Of a DNA stretch of 64,000 nt, positions 35,280 through 44,702 are shown one piece after another; positions within the stretch are counted from its first letter, which is position 1, and every line of letters begins with the position of its first letter. The DNA lies in contig NZ_JAPDMX010000003.1 in assembly GCF_025971955.1 (NCBI RefSeq), positions 62,001 through 126,000 of the forward strand, read 5' to 3'. Source of the stretch: Shewanella subflava. Its GTDB lineage: Bacteria; Pseudomonadota; Gammaproteobacteria; Enterobacterales; Shewanellaceae. The notes beneath the pieces were generated by a model. The model made no database searches and was not told the DNA's origin. It saw only the letters and a list, made by a program, of their open reading frames with translations. Both the position numbers and the translations under genes were made by a program.

Positions 35280-38200
35280 ATGAAACCAACAGAGCCAGAT
35301 TTACAGCTAAAATCACCTATTCAACGTAACTATAACCGCGCGGTTTTTTACACTTACATTGGTGTAATTGTTATGTCACTAATTTCTGCTGCCATTTTTT
35401 ATGAACGTCAGAAAGAAGTACAAATAGAACAGCGTGAAGATCAGGTTGCCCGGCACGTTTTACAAATCGATTTATTACTGGAATCCAGTATTCGTGCGGT
35501 TAAAAGCTTGCGGGATGTTGCCATTGATCATCTGCGTTTAGGTGAGCAAGTACGTAAAGATCGCCTGCCTCAATATGAAAAATTCAACGCCGATGGCCAA
35601 TACTTCAGTCTAGAACCTAACTATGTAAAAAGCGGTGAACCCTTTACCAATATGGGACGCATTACTGGCATGGGCTCGCTTGATGGCCGCAGCGAACAGT
35701 TTTACCAAGAACTCGAAATGCTTTTTGAGTTATCGTTATCCTTCCCTGTTGCAAAAGAAGCCGCGCCCAAAGCCTCGTCAATTTATTATGTTTCTAAGCG
35801 CAAAATGATGTCTTATTTTCCTTGGAGTAATAATGATCAACGTTTTAAAGAAGAACAATTAAACAAACAACAGTTTCAATTAGCGACCCCAAAACTCAAT
35901 CCCCAGCGCAATGCGTTTTGGAGTCCAGCCTACGTTGATGCGGGTCAGCAGGGATTATTAACCACCTTGGGCTTACCGGTTTATCTTGAAGATGATTTTA
36001 TCGGCACCATTAATCTGGACATGACCTTGGCGTCACTCGCGAAACAAATCCGCACGTATTTCAAAATGCCAGGGACAGTGATCCTGTTGGATCAGCAAAA
36101 TAATATTTTATCCCATAGCGATTTTGACTCTAATGAAATGAATCGGGTCTACCACATTAGTCAACGTATTCCAGCGGAATTACATTCATTGTCTGAGTCA
36201 GAATTGTTTGACGCCCATGAAGGTATTTTACGCAATGGCCATTATATTCACTCGGTGGCATTGCATAATGCCCCTTGGCGCTTGCTGTATATTCAAGAAG
36301 AAGGCGCACTATTTAAAGACTCGTGGGAAAAGCTTCAGCTGACGTTTATTTTAGTCGTTTTAGCACTGTCAGTGTTGGTGACCATAGTGCATTGGCAAAC
36401 CCGCCGCGCTTTTGTTAGTCCAGCATCAAGGCTATTAACCCATTTGGAAGCGTGTTCACAATCGCCTTTAGCACCACCAGAAAAAATGAGCCCAGGGTGG
36501 GAGCCATGGTTTTTACTGGTGAGCCGCATTTTTGAAGAGAATCAGCAATATACTCGCCATTTGGCTGAGCAAAACAAGCGCCTTGATAACTTAGTGGCTA
36601 GCCGCACTCAAAGGCTACGCGACACCACTGAACGTCGCGAACGAGAATTTGCGTTATTAAGGTCGTTGATTGACTCTCTACCAGAAGCGATTGTTTTTAA
36701 AGATAAAGAAGGTAAGTATCTTGGGTGTAATAAGTCTGCCGAGCGCATGTTAGGCGTGAATGAAAGCGACATTATTGGCTTAACCACAGGTGACTTTACC
36801 AGCCCAGAACAAGGTAAACGTATTCTGGCAGAAGATAAAAAAATCTTAGATGATAAAAACTCTATGCAGTACAAAGAACGCATTGAAATTGCGGGCAAAC
36901 CAGTATTGCTCGATGCGTTCAAATTACCCTTCTACAACCGCCGTAATGAGTTACTTGGATTAATTTCAATTTGGCGAGACATCACTCGCGAATACGAATC
37001 TGCCGAACAATTACGTTTGTCAGAAGAGCGTTACCACATGGCGATGGATGCGGTTGAAGATGGTTTATGGGATTGGTACATAGATTCAGAGCAAATTATT
37101 TGTAACCCTGCATTTTACTCGATGCTAGGCTATGCGCCCAATGAGTTTCCTGCACTATTATCCTCAATTGATGGCTTAACCCATCCCGATGACAGAGACC
37201 GAGTGCAAGAATACCGTAGCCAGTATTTGCTGGACCCTACGGATGCCTATGAAATTGAATTCAGAATGAAAGGCAAACTCGGTGAATACCATTGGCTATT
37301 GTCACGTGGGCGTGCGGTAGAGTTTTCTGACTCTGGCCAAACTAAGCGTATGCTTGGCACACACAAAGACATTACACGTCAAAAGAGTAACGAAGTTGCC
37401 TTGCTTGAAGCCAAGCAAGACGCGGAATTAGCCAACATGTACAAGAGTGAATTTTTGGCGAACATGAGCCATGAAATTCGTACCCCCATGAATGCGATTA
37501 TTGGCATGTTACAGTTAGCCCAGCGCACCAGTTTGACTCCGCAGCAAGAGGATTACCTCAGTAAAGCGGGATTCTCAGCGCAGTCTTTATTGCGGATCAT
37601 TAATGACATTCTCGATTTCTCTAAAATTGAAGCCGGTAAATTAGAGTTAGAGCGGGTCGCATTCCCGTTAGATAAAGTGCTTGATCATGTATTAGATATG
37701 AATGCCATTAAAGCTCAGGAGCGTGGTGTCGAATTATTACTCTATGCACCCGTAACAGCAGGGCTTATTTTAAATGGCGATCCACTGCGTTTGGGTCAGG
37801 TGTTAGTTAACTTATTGTCTAATGCGGTTAAATTTACTCAAAATGGTGAGATTGAGCTCGGTTGTGAAGATGTTGGTGAGCGTGACCATCGCATCACATT
37901 GAAGTTTTGGGTCAGAGACACAGGCATTGGTATTAGCAAAGAGCAGCAGTCTAAATTGTTTGATGCGTTTTCACAGGCCGATGGTTCAACGACTCGAAAA
38001 TACGGCGGTACAGGTTTAGGTTTATCCATCAGTAAACATCTTGTGTCTATGATGGGTGGCACTATGCAAGTGGAGTCTGAAATCAACCAGGGCAGTACTT
38101 TTAGCTTTACCATTAGTTTTGAAATTGCCGAAGAAAACATCGTCGAGCCATTGGTGGTACCCGAGCAGTTGAATAATTTAACCACATTAGTGGTGGATGA

Positions 38201-38987
38201 TAACCCAAGTGCATTGCAGATTTACTCTGCGTTGATGAAAGATTTCAGTTTTGGCGTGCGTACCGCATCCAGTGGCCAACAAGCGTTAGATTGTTTAGCA
38301 AAACAGCCAGTTGATTTAATTTTGTTAGATTGGATGATGCCTGAAATGGGCGGATTAGAAATGCTAACCAAAGTCGATGAAATGGTGGCGGATGGTCGAT
38401 TATCTAAACGGCCAATCATTATTCTGATGACCGCATACAGTGCTGAGCCTTTAGCCGACGATGTTGCTGATAGAAACATCCACGCGATATTACAGAAGCC
38501 TTTTAAAGCCTCCGCGTTGTTTGATGAAATTATCAGTGCCTTTGCAAAAGAGCCAAAACTGAATGTGCAGTCTGTGCCGAAAGAAGATGTGCAAGAGCAG
38601 CAATCGGGATTGGTTTTATTGGTTGAAGATAACTTTATTAACCAACAAGTGGCATCTGAGTTATTAAAAAGTGCGGGTTATGAAGTGGTTATGGCTGATA
38701 ACGGCCAAATTGCCTTAGATTTGATTGATACCCGACCATTCGATGCCGTGTTAATGGATATACAAATGCCGGTGATGGACGGATTAACAGCATCGAAAGA
38801 ATTGCGTAAACGCTACAGTGCGCAGCAAATGCCGATTATTGCCATGACAGCCCATGCGATGTCAGGCGACCGCGAAAAAAGTTTGGCAGCGGGCATGAAT
38901 GCGCACATTACCAAACCGATAGTGTTAAATGAGTTATTTGACACCTTATCTTATTGGATTGAATATAAAAACAATAATAAAGCCTAA
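35280..38987 (+). CDS. arcS: Hybrid sensor histidine kinase ArcS (Shewanella Arc system)
   Basis: 1235 residues. A helix near 24-44, an extracytoplasmic dCache-type sensor (about 50-350), a second helix (about 355-373), two PAS domains (about 460-700), HisKA with FLANMSHEIRTPMNAIIG (His near 728), an ATPase domain with LVNLLSNAVKF and GTGLGLSISKHL, then two receivers, both with acceptor Asp (LLDWMMPE near 1016, LMDIQMPV near 1158). No HPt domain, which fits the Shewanella Arc design in which a separate HptA passes phosphate to ArcA. The place after rapA-phoH is where ArcS lies in S. oneidensis. The assignment therefore rests on architecture and synteny; it is large enough to differ in sensor specificity. 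Confidence 0.85.
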   Translation: MKPTEPDLQLKSPIQRNYNRAVFYTYIGVIVMSLISAAIFYERQKEVQIEQREDQVARHVLQIDLLLESSIRAVKSLRDVAIDHLRLGEQVRKDRLPQYEKFNADGQYFSLEPNYVKSGEPFTNMGRITGMGSLDGRSEQFYQELEMLFELSLSFPVAKEAAPKASSIYYVSKRKMMSYFPWSNNDQRFKEEQLNKQQFQLATPKLNPQRNAFWSPAYVDAGQQGLLTTLGLPVYLEDDFIGTINLDMTLASLAKQIRTYFKMPGTVILLDQQNNILSHSDFDSNEMNRVYHISQRIPAELHSLSESELFDAHEGILRNGHYIHSVALHNAPWRLLYIQEEGALFKDSWEKLQLTFILVVLALSVLVTIVHWQTRRAFVSPASRLLTHLEACSQSPLAPPEKMSPGWEPWFLLVSRIFEENQQYTRHLAEQNKRLDNLVASRTQRLRDTTERREREFALLRSLIDSLPEAIVFKDKEGKYLGCNKSAERMLGVNESDIIGLTTGDFTSPEQGKRILAEDKKILDDKNSMQYKERIEIAGKPVLLDAFKLPFYNRRNELLGLISIWRDITREYESAEQLRLSEERYHMAMDAVEDGLWDWYIDSEQIICNPAFYSMLGYAPNEFPALLSSIDGLTHPDDRDRVQEYRSQYLLDPTDAYEIEFRMKGKLGEYHWLLSRGRAVEFSDSGQTKRMLGTHKDITRQKSNEVALLEAKQDAELANMYKSEFLANMSHEIRTPMNAIIGMLQLAQRTSLTPQQEDYLSKAGFSAQSLLRIINDILDFSKIEAGKLELERVAFPLDKVLDHVLDMNAIKAQERGVELLLYAPVTAGLILNGDPLRLGQVLVNLLSNAVKFTQNGEIELGCEDVGERDHRITLKFWVRDTGIGISKEQQSKLFDAFSQADGSTTRKYGGTGLGLSISKHLVSMMGGTMQVESEINQGSTFSFTISFEIAEENIVEPLVVPEQLNNLTTLVVDDNPSALQIYSALMKDFSFGVRTASSGQQALDCLAKQPVDLILLDWMMPEMGGLEMLTKVDEMVADGRLSKRPIIILMTAYSAEPLADDVADRNIHAILQKPFKASALFDEIISAFAKEPKLNVQSVPKEDVQEQQSGLVLLVEDNFINQQVASELLKSAGYEVVMADNGQIALDLIDTRPFDAVLMDIQMPVMDGLTASKELRKRYSAQQMPIIAMTAHAMSGDREKSLAAGMNAHITKPIVLNELFDTLSYWIEYKNNNKA

Positions 38988-39056
38988 TGATCTTTTTGTG
39001 TTATGCGTAATGGATGGCATTGTGATTTAGGCTAGAATCAAAACAAGGATTAGCAC

Positions 39057-41459
39057 ATGAAACCTCGTCAGCTCTCTTTGGCAATACTCTTGGCCATCAG
39101 CCCTGTATTGTCGCTATCAACATTATCGACTCAAGCTATCGCAGCTGAAAGCGCCGAAAAAGTGATAAAAAACAGTCAAGCTGCCGAAGGTTTTATTAAT
39201 CTTTATTATGACAATGTTGAAGGCCAGCTCTATTTACAGGCCAATAAGCTGAACCAGCCTTTTTTATTGTTAACCAGTTTACCCCATGGTGTGGGCTCAA
39301 ATGATATCGGCTTAGACAGAGGGCAGTTGGGGCGCACCCGAATGGTGCAGTTTGAGCAACATGGTCCTTATATCGTTTTAAAACAACTTAATACTTATTT
39401 TAGAGCCAGTAGCGATAATCAAGCTGAACAGCAATCCGTTAAGCAGGCTTTTGCTGAATCCATTTTATGGCGTGGTAAATTGCTTCAAGGTAAAGCCGCA
39501 TTAGTGTCGATTAACGACTTAGTGATTAATGACTTACATGGTGTGTCCGATGTTTTAGCATCGACAAAGCAAGGGGCGTATACACTTGATTCACAGCGCT
39601 CAGTTATCATGCCTGAGCAAGTCAAATCATTTGCCCGAAATGCGGATATCGACGTTAATCTTACTTTTACTGCCCAGCAGCCTGGGCAGCAAGTTGCTGA
39701 AGTCACCCCCGATGCCAAGTTTATGTCCGTCAGGATGCGTTACTCGTTTGTCGCGTTGCCTGAGGCTGGTTACCAACCACGTGCTTATCATCCGATGAGC
39801 GGTTACCTATCTGATGAACATTTAGACTATTCGACCCAAGTCGATGAGCCAATCGTGCAGCGCTATTTATTGCGTCATCGCCTTGAAAAAGTCACCCCCG
39901 GTGATGCTCCAAGTGAAGTCATAAAACCGATTACTTATTATCTCGATCCTGGCGTACCAGAACCCATTAGAACGGCACTTTTAGATGGCGCACGCTGGTG
40001 GGAAGACGCGTTTAATGATGCAGGGTTTATTAATGGTTTTAAGGTGGAAATGTTACCCGAAGATGCCGACCCGCAGGATATTCGCTATAACATGATCCAA
40101 TGGGTGCATCGTGCCACACGGGGGTGGTCATACGGTTCGGCAATTACCGACCCACGAACGGGCGAAATCATTAAAGGTCATGTTACCCTCGGCAGTTTGC
40201 GCGTCAGACAAGATCATCTCATTGCCCGTGGATTAACCGCTGACTGGCCAGATAGAGAAGCGGCCGCCGATGCGGCAATGGCATTATCATTAGCGCGCAT
40301 TCGCCAGTTATCAGCCCATGAAGTAGGCCATACGCTGGGTTTTGACCATAATTTTGCCGCATCAACCAATGAAAATGCATCCGTTATGGATTACCCACAT
40401 CCCTACGTGCGTTTGGAAAATAACGCGATCGCAATAGATTCGCCTTACACCGAGGGTATTGGTGAATGGGATAAATATACGGTGGCGTTTGGTTATGGCC
40501 CGCAGGCTAATCAGGACAATTTGCTTAATTTGGCCATGAGTAAAGGCTACCGTTATATTGGCGAAACTGACTCGCGTGACGCCAGTGCTAGCCATGTTTA
40601 CGCCAGCCTTTGGGATAATGGCAGTGATGCAGTTGCTGAGTTATTGCGTTTAGAAACTGTGCGTCGACATGCCATTGAACAATTTAATGCTCAGGCCCTA
40701 TTAAAAGATGAGCCAAAGGGTGAACTTGCCGATGTCTTTGTGCCTATGTATTTACTCACCCGCTATCAAGTTGAGGCGGCTGCCAAATGGTTGGGGGGAA
40801 CGGATTATAGTTACCAACAATTAGGTGCAGGGTTAAGTTGGCATTATGCCGCCCCAGCAAAACAGTTTGCGGCGTTGGAGGCATTACTTGCTAGTTTATC
40901 TGCTCAGAGTTTAGCTGTTCCGGCTAATGTCATAACCGCCTTAGTACCTAAAGCGGGCAATTATCGTAAAAGCCGTGAAAGTTTTAACGGCAATACTGGT
41001 GTGGTCGCCGATGAATTAGGTATGGCAGAAGTGATGAGCCGTCATATCGTTAGCCAAATATTAGCGCCGCAGCGTTTAAACCGCATTAACCAAGGGTTTA
41101 TGCACGATGCTGAACAGCTTTCTGTCGTAAGCCTGTTGGATAAATTGATTGGTGCGACGGTTTATCAAGACCTTAATAGAGGCGCAACATTAGGCATTAA
41201 GCTGCGGGTGAATGCTGTGGTGATTGAAGGGATATTAAAGGCTTATCATGATAGTCAAACCGCCCCCGAAGTGAAGGCGCAATTGCTGGCTAAACTTGAA
41301 TTTACCTTAAAACAGCTTAAACGTCGAAGTACTCGTGCTAGCGAATATCAGGCAGCCCACTATGATTGGCTATATGCGGGCATAGAAAAAGGTCTGCAAA
41401 CACCTGAGTTTAAAATGATAGCTGAACCTTTGGCTATGCCACCAGGTTCGCCAATTTAA
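39057..41459 (+). CDS. Exported zinc metalloprotease (DUF5117/DUF5118 type)
   Basis: 800 residues with a signal peptide (LAILLAISPVLSLSTLSTQAIA). Metzincin-type zinc site LSAHEVGHTLGFDHNFAAS (HExxHxxGxxH, about 418-429), followed by SVMDYPHPYV, the Met-turn. N-terminal DUF5118-like beta region contains LYYDNVEGQLYLQA-type pattern and DIGLDRGQLG. These are the marks of the large secreted or periplasmic M10-like peptidases common in marine bacteria. Catalytic residues are intact, so activity is likely; substrate unknown. It stands 69 bases after arcS, ATG 39057 behind AAGGAT. Confidence 0.88.
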   Translation: MKPRQLSLAILLAISPVLSLSTLSTQAIAAESAEKVIKNSQAAEGFINLYYDNVEGQLYLQANKLNQPFLLLTSLPHGVGSNDIGLDRGQLGRTRMVQFEQHGPYIVLKQLNTYFRASSDNQAEQQSVKQAFAESILWRGKLLQGKAALVSINDLVINDLHGVSDVLASTKQGAYTLDSQRSVIMPEQVKSFARNADIDVNLTFTAQQPGQQVAEVTPDAKFMSVRMRYSFVALPEAGYQPRAYHPMSGYLSDEHLDYSTQVDEPIVQRYLLRHRLEKVTPGDAPSEVIKPITYYLDPGVPEPIRTALLDGARWWEDAFNDAGFINGFKVEMLPEDADPQDIRYNMIQWVHRATRGWSYGSAITDPRTGEIIKGHVTLGSLRVRQDHLIARGLTADWPDREAAADAAMALSLARIRQLSAHEVGHTLGFDHNFAASTNENASVMDYPHPYVRLENNAIAIDSPYTEGIGEWDKYTVAFGYGPQANQDNLLNLAMSKGYRYIGETDSRDASASHVYASLWDNGSDAVAELLRLETVRRHAIEQFNAQALLKDEPKGELADVFVPMYLLTRYQVEAAAKWLGGTDYSYQQLGAGLSWHYAAPAKQFAALEALLASLSAQSLAVPANVITALVPKAGNYRKSRESFNGNTGVVADELGMAEVMSRHIVSQILAPQRLNRINQGFMHDAEQLSVVSLLDKLIGATVYQDLNRGATLGIKLRVNAVVIEGILKAYHDSQTAPEVKAQLLAKLEFTLKQLKRRSTRASEYQAAHYDWLYAGIEKGLQTPEFKMIAEPLAMPPGSPI

Positions 41460-41501
41460 CATTTTAGGCTCACACTATCTTTGGCTATCAAAATGGATAT
41501 A

Positions 41502-41535
41502 ACAAAACCGAGTCACCTCAGGGGCTCGGTTTTAT
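41502..41535. terminator. Bidirectional terminator overlapping the kinase stop codon
   Basis: AAAACCGAG pairs with CTCGGTTTT between the convergent metalloprotease and kinase genes. Its right arm runs into the TTA (stop) of the kinase gene. Confidence 0.7.
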
Positions 41536-43340
41536 GTTGTCTGTAGTTTGGGATTTTTTGGGTAGAATAGATCTGGTTTTTTGTCTAAATGAGAAAACTG
41601 ACGGGTATTTTTATAGGGTAACTTCATGAACCCACTGATCCCATGACCTTGTATTTTGCTCGCGTTGGCAATAATTCTATCAAGGCTAGCTCGAAAAGCC
41701 GCTTGTTTACGCGGGTTGAGTAAGCGTAAATAACTGTGAATTTTTAAGTGAGTCGGTAAAGCTTCAAAAATAATACAACCTGTGTGGTGTATTTGATTTA
41801 ACCAGCCTAATTCAGTCATGATTTCAGCAGGAAGCTCGAGGTTTTCTTCTGGATCTTTACCATCTTCAAAATAGGAATGTAATCGTGACTTATCTTCTAA
41901 AGAGGGGACGTCACCAACCTCAAAAGGTAATTGCATTTCTCCGCTGGCTTCAAATGGCATGTCTGGGCTACTGCGCTCGATATGCAATGTGTCTTTTGCA
42001 TTAAAGAAACAGGCCTTAAATACCCCAATGCGCTTAATTCCTCTGGCCATAGTGACCATATTGTTAACCGCTACTATAAGAGCTGTTTTTTGTGTGGGAT
42101 CGTAGGTCGCTAGGTTGGAATCAATGTAAACCCCTGTTGGTTGCCAATGGATGGCCAGTCCACCCACAATCGGATATTGCGCGAGCCTTCCCACCGCAGC
42201 AATAAAGCCTTTTTCGGTGTCAGCCATCCCCACCATAAAGTTACGGTAATACTTATCAACTTGTACATCGTCAATATCCGCAATCGGGTCGTGATCATTG
42301 TGTTCTTTTAGAAAAGATTTACGCGAGCTATAACTGACGGTTTCAATGGCTCTGGTGCGAGGTTGAACCCATACAGGAATGTCAGATTTAGTGGGCAGAT
42401 AGCTAATGGCAGGTAAGTGCATTCTATGGCTGTGGCGCATACTCTTTAAAAAGTAATCTCCTGCACGGCAGCGTAATTCGGGATCATCGCTTAGCATGCC
42501 ATCTAACGTTTTTGCCAATTCTATGGGTAAGCCTATGCTGGTGGCGGGAATGATTTTAGTACCAAAACGGCTGCTTTGTCCTGAGGCTAAAGCATACAAA
42601 GTACCCGCAACACCTTGTTCATCAAATCTAGCCGATGACAATGCACCATTCAGTTGTGCATCTCCAATAAAGTAAACATCGCCCATCCGCGCATTCGTTT
42701 GATGCTGATCGCTGGACATTAACGACATCACATTATCATCTACCGGGCGATCGTACTCATCACGTTGCGCAAAAACGGCTGAGCCCCAATCGATTAATGA
42801 TAATTTGTCAGTTTCAATATCATAAACCAAATTTGATGGCTTAATATCGCCATGGACTAGAGGTTTGCCTTTGCGTAAGTAATACAAAATGTTGGCCAGT
42901 TGCCGCGCGATACTAACGATCATCCACGCAGGCAGCGCGCCTAATCTTTGGCAAATTTTATCTAAATCTTCACCCTTGGCGCGCTCCATCACCAAAATCC
43001 CTTGCTTGCCTACGCGTTCAAACTTTATTGCCGCAGGCACATTGGGGTGCTTAACTAAACTCAGCATGTAGGCTTCTTCTTCAAGCCTGTCTTGAATATT
43101 TTGTGGCAAGGTTAAGCGCGAAAATTTAAACACATGGGATTCGCCAATAGTATTTATCCCTGCGAATACAAAACCATAAGCCCCTTTACCAATAAATTCG
43201 ATTTCATAATAACCAAGTTTACTGAGCTGTTGCTTACACAAACGTATCCACGCTTTATGTTTACGAGCATCATTGGCTTTTAATAAATAAATCGACTGTT
43301 CTTCATTAATATAAAATTGCTGTAATTGCGGCGTTTGCAA
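41532..43340 (-). CDS. Serine/threonine protein kinase with unknown C-terminal domain
   Basis: 602 residues. The kinase domain (about 45-300) has a glycine loop FIGKGAYGFVFAG, HVFKFSR with the ATP-binding Lys, VMERAKGEDL, catalytic LVHGDIKPSNLV (HGD rather than HRD) and LIDWGSAV (DWG rather than DFG). All three essential residues (Lys, Asp, Asp) are kept, so it is likely active despite the variant motifs. The C-terminal 300 residues are soluble and unfamiliar, with GLAIHWQPTGVYIDS and a DFE-like acidic stretch. No membrane helix or PASTA repeat. Divergent from the FNR-controlled Cys-rich gene. Substrate unknown. Confidence 0.85.
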   Translation of the reverse strand: MQTPQLQQFYINEEQSIYLLKANDARKHKAWIRLCKQQLSKLGYYEIEFIGKGAYGFVFAGINTIGESHVFKFSRLTLPQNIQDRLEEEAYMLSLVKHPNVPAAIKFERVGKQGILVMERAKGEDLDKICQRLGALPAWMIVSIARQLANILYYLRKGKPLVHGDIKPSNLVYDIETDKLSLIDWGSAVFAQRDEYDRPVDDNVMSLMSSDQHQTNARMGDVYFIGDAQLNGALSSARFDEQGVAGTLYALASGQSSRFGTKIIPATSIGLPIELAKTLDGMLSDDPELRCRAGDYFLKSMRHSHRMHLPAISYLPTKSDIPVWVQPRTRAIETVSYSSRKSFLKEHNDHDPIADIDDVQVDKYYRNFMVGMADTEKGFIAAVGRLAQYPIVGGLAIHWQPTGVYIDSNLATYDPTQKTALIVAVNNMVTMARGIKRIGVFKACFFNAKDTLHIERSSPDMPFEASGEMQLPFEVGDVPSLEDKSRLHSYFEDGKDPEENLELPAEIMTELGWLNQIHHTGCIIFEALPTHLKIHSYLRLLNPRKQAAFRASLDRIIANASKIQGHGISGFMKLPYKNTRQFSHLDKKPDLFYPKNPKLQTT

Positions 43341-43431
43341 ATGATATCCCCTTAATGTGCTTAAGTTATTTAATCCTTATCTGGCGTTGACTTCAAGGGC
43401 TTCCTAACTAATTTTATTGGTTAAGTAAACC

Positions 43432-43473
43432 TTGATGTGTATCAATTTAGTAAGGGCATGTAATCGGTAAGAT
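43432..43473 (+). promoter_or_regulatory. FNR/EtrA-type class II promoter
   Basis: TTGATGTGTATCAA (43432-43445) is a perfect match to the FNR consensus TTGATNNNNATCAA. TAAGAT at 43468-43473 is a fair -10 box; with a start at 43480 the FNR site is centred at -41.5, the class II position. The ATG of the Cys-rich gene is 33 bases further on. Confidence 0.68.
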
Positions 43474-43512
43474 GAAGGGAGATTTAATCATAGCTTTAAC
43501 AGGGAGACGCTT

Positions 43513-43869
43513 ATGTCAAATATCAACAAAGCAGATTTAATTCAACTATTTGACTTTCCTCGCTCACGTATATTGAAGTCGATGGAAGTGACTCATTGCC
43601 CCCATGCCGTCTTTTTTAATGCCTCCGATGAGCAATGTATTACTTGTCACCAAGGGGAAGAGTGTGTGTGGATTAATCATAATGATGAAATGGTAGCTAT
43701 GGAGGAAAAATCTATTGAAGATTTGAAACAGCAAATTTTGGTCGCTGTTGATTTTGTTGATTCAAGTTTATCTCCACACCATTTATCACGTCGTAATTGT
43801 CAGTGTGAAAATTGTGTATGGTTACGTCAAGTTCAGCTTACCCTGAAAGGGGAATCATCCAGCGATTAG
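43513..43869 (+). CDS. Small cysteine-rich cytoplasmic protein, FNR-type promoter
   Basis: 118 residues, no signal peptide. Eight cysteines: THCPHA, EQCITCHQGEECVW, RNCQCENCVW. The CITCH matches a haem motif, but without export the cysteines more likely bind zinc or iron-sulfur, or act in thiol redox chemistry. ATG 43513 is preceded by AGGGAGACG. The strong FNR site upstream predicts induction when oxygen is low. Genes on either side are the Ser/Thr kinase and TPMT. Family not recognised; role unknown. Confidence 0.72.
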   Translation: MSNINKADLIQLFDFPRSRILKSMEVTHCPHAVFFNASDEQCITCHQGEECVWINHNDEMVAMEEKSIEDLKQQILVAVDFVDSSLSPHHLSRRNCQCENCVWLRQVQLTLKGESSSD

Positions 43870-43944
43870 CAAGATGATTAAGTTGCTTCTATTGTTTCAA
43901 GCTTATAAAGTGAGCCAGCAATTTTATTCGCGGGAGAAACAAAG

Positions 43945-44604
43945 ATGGAACCTCAGTTTTGGCATGAAAAGTGGAAGATGCAACAAATTGGCTTTCACCA
44001 GCCCCAAGTAAACCCTTTTTTAATCCGCTTTTGGCCTACATTGGGCCTAGCCGAAAACAGTAAAATTTTCGTCCCCTTATGCGGTAAATCGTTAGACATG
44101 TGTTACTTGGCAGAGCAGGGGCATCAGGTACAAGGTTGCGAACTTAGTCAAACCGCCATTGAACAGTTTTTTGCAGAAAACCAGTTACCTTTTCAAGTTG
44201 AATCTAAGCAACAACACCAATATTTTAACGCCGATCAGATAGAGCTGATTCAAGGTGATATCTTCACTATAGCCCCTAGTGTGACAGCCAATATTGCTGG
44301 GTTTTACGATAGGGCAGCATTAATTGCCTGGCCTGAGATCCTGCGTCAACAATATGCTAAAACCTTAGCAATGCTGATTCCTGCTAATGTGTCTGGTTTA
44401 CTTATTACCTTAGACTATCCGCAAGAGACCTTAAAAGGACCACCATTTGCTGTTAGCCCTGAGTGGATCGAGCAATATTTAGCGCCATATTTTGAGATTA
44501 GCTTGTTGAGCTGTGAAGATGTATTAGCTGAAAACCCACGCTTTTTGAGCAAAGACGTTCCGTGGTTAAATGAAGCGGCTTATAAATTGACGCGTAAAGC
44601 ATAG
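43945..44604 (+). CDS. tpm: Thiopurine S-methyltransferase
   Basis: 219 residues, the usual bacterial length. Marks of the family: PQFWHEKWKMQQIGFHQP, VNPFLIRFWP, FVPLCGKSLDMCYLAEQG (SAM motif I), GCELSQTAIEQFF, GFYDRAALIAWP and YPQETLKGPPFAV. TPMT methylates aromatic thiols; bacterial members are tied to selenium and tellurium oxyanion methylation. It lies 75 bases after the Cys-rich gene on the same strand, so the two could share the FNR-type promoter. Start at ATG 43945 behind GGGAGAAAC. Confidence 0.92.
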   Translation: MEPQFWHEKWKMQQIGFHQPQVNPFLIRFWPTLGLAENSKIFVPLCGKSLDMCYLAEQGHQVQGCELSQTAIEQFFAENQLPFQVESKQQHQYFNADQIELIQGDIFTIAPSVTANIAGFYDRAALIAWPEILRQQYAKTLAMLIPANVSGLLITLDYPQETLKGPPFAVSPEWIEQYLAPYFEISLLSCEDVLAENPRFLSKDVPWLNEAAYKLTRKA

Positions 44605-44656
44605 TGGCTGCAAAACATAGCCAATAAACATCGAGAGGGCTCAGTTAACGCTCAAT

Positions 44657-44682
44657 AAAAAGGCGACCAAAGGTCGCCTTAA
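44657..44682. terminator. Bidirectional terminator
   Basis: AAGGCGACC pairs with GGTCGCCTT around a 3-base loop between tpm and the convergent porin gene. Confidence 0.85.
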
Positions 44683-44702
44683 TGATTTAGCCTCTAATGA
44701 AA

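Noticed and set aside
43621..43660. CITCH haem c-binding motif in the Cys-rich protein at 43.5 kb
   Set aside because: No signal peptide, so the protein would not meet the haem-attachment machinery; metal or Fe-S ligation is likelier.
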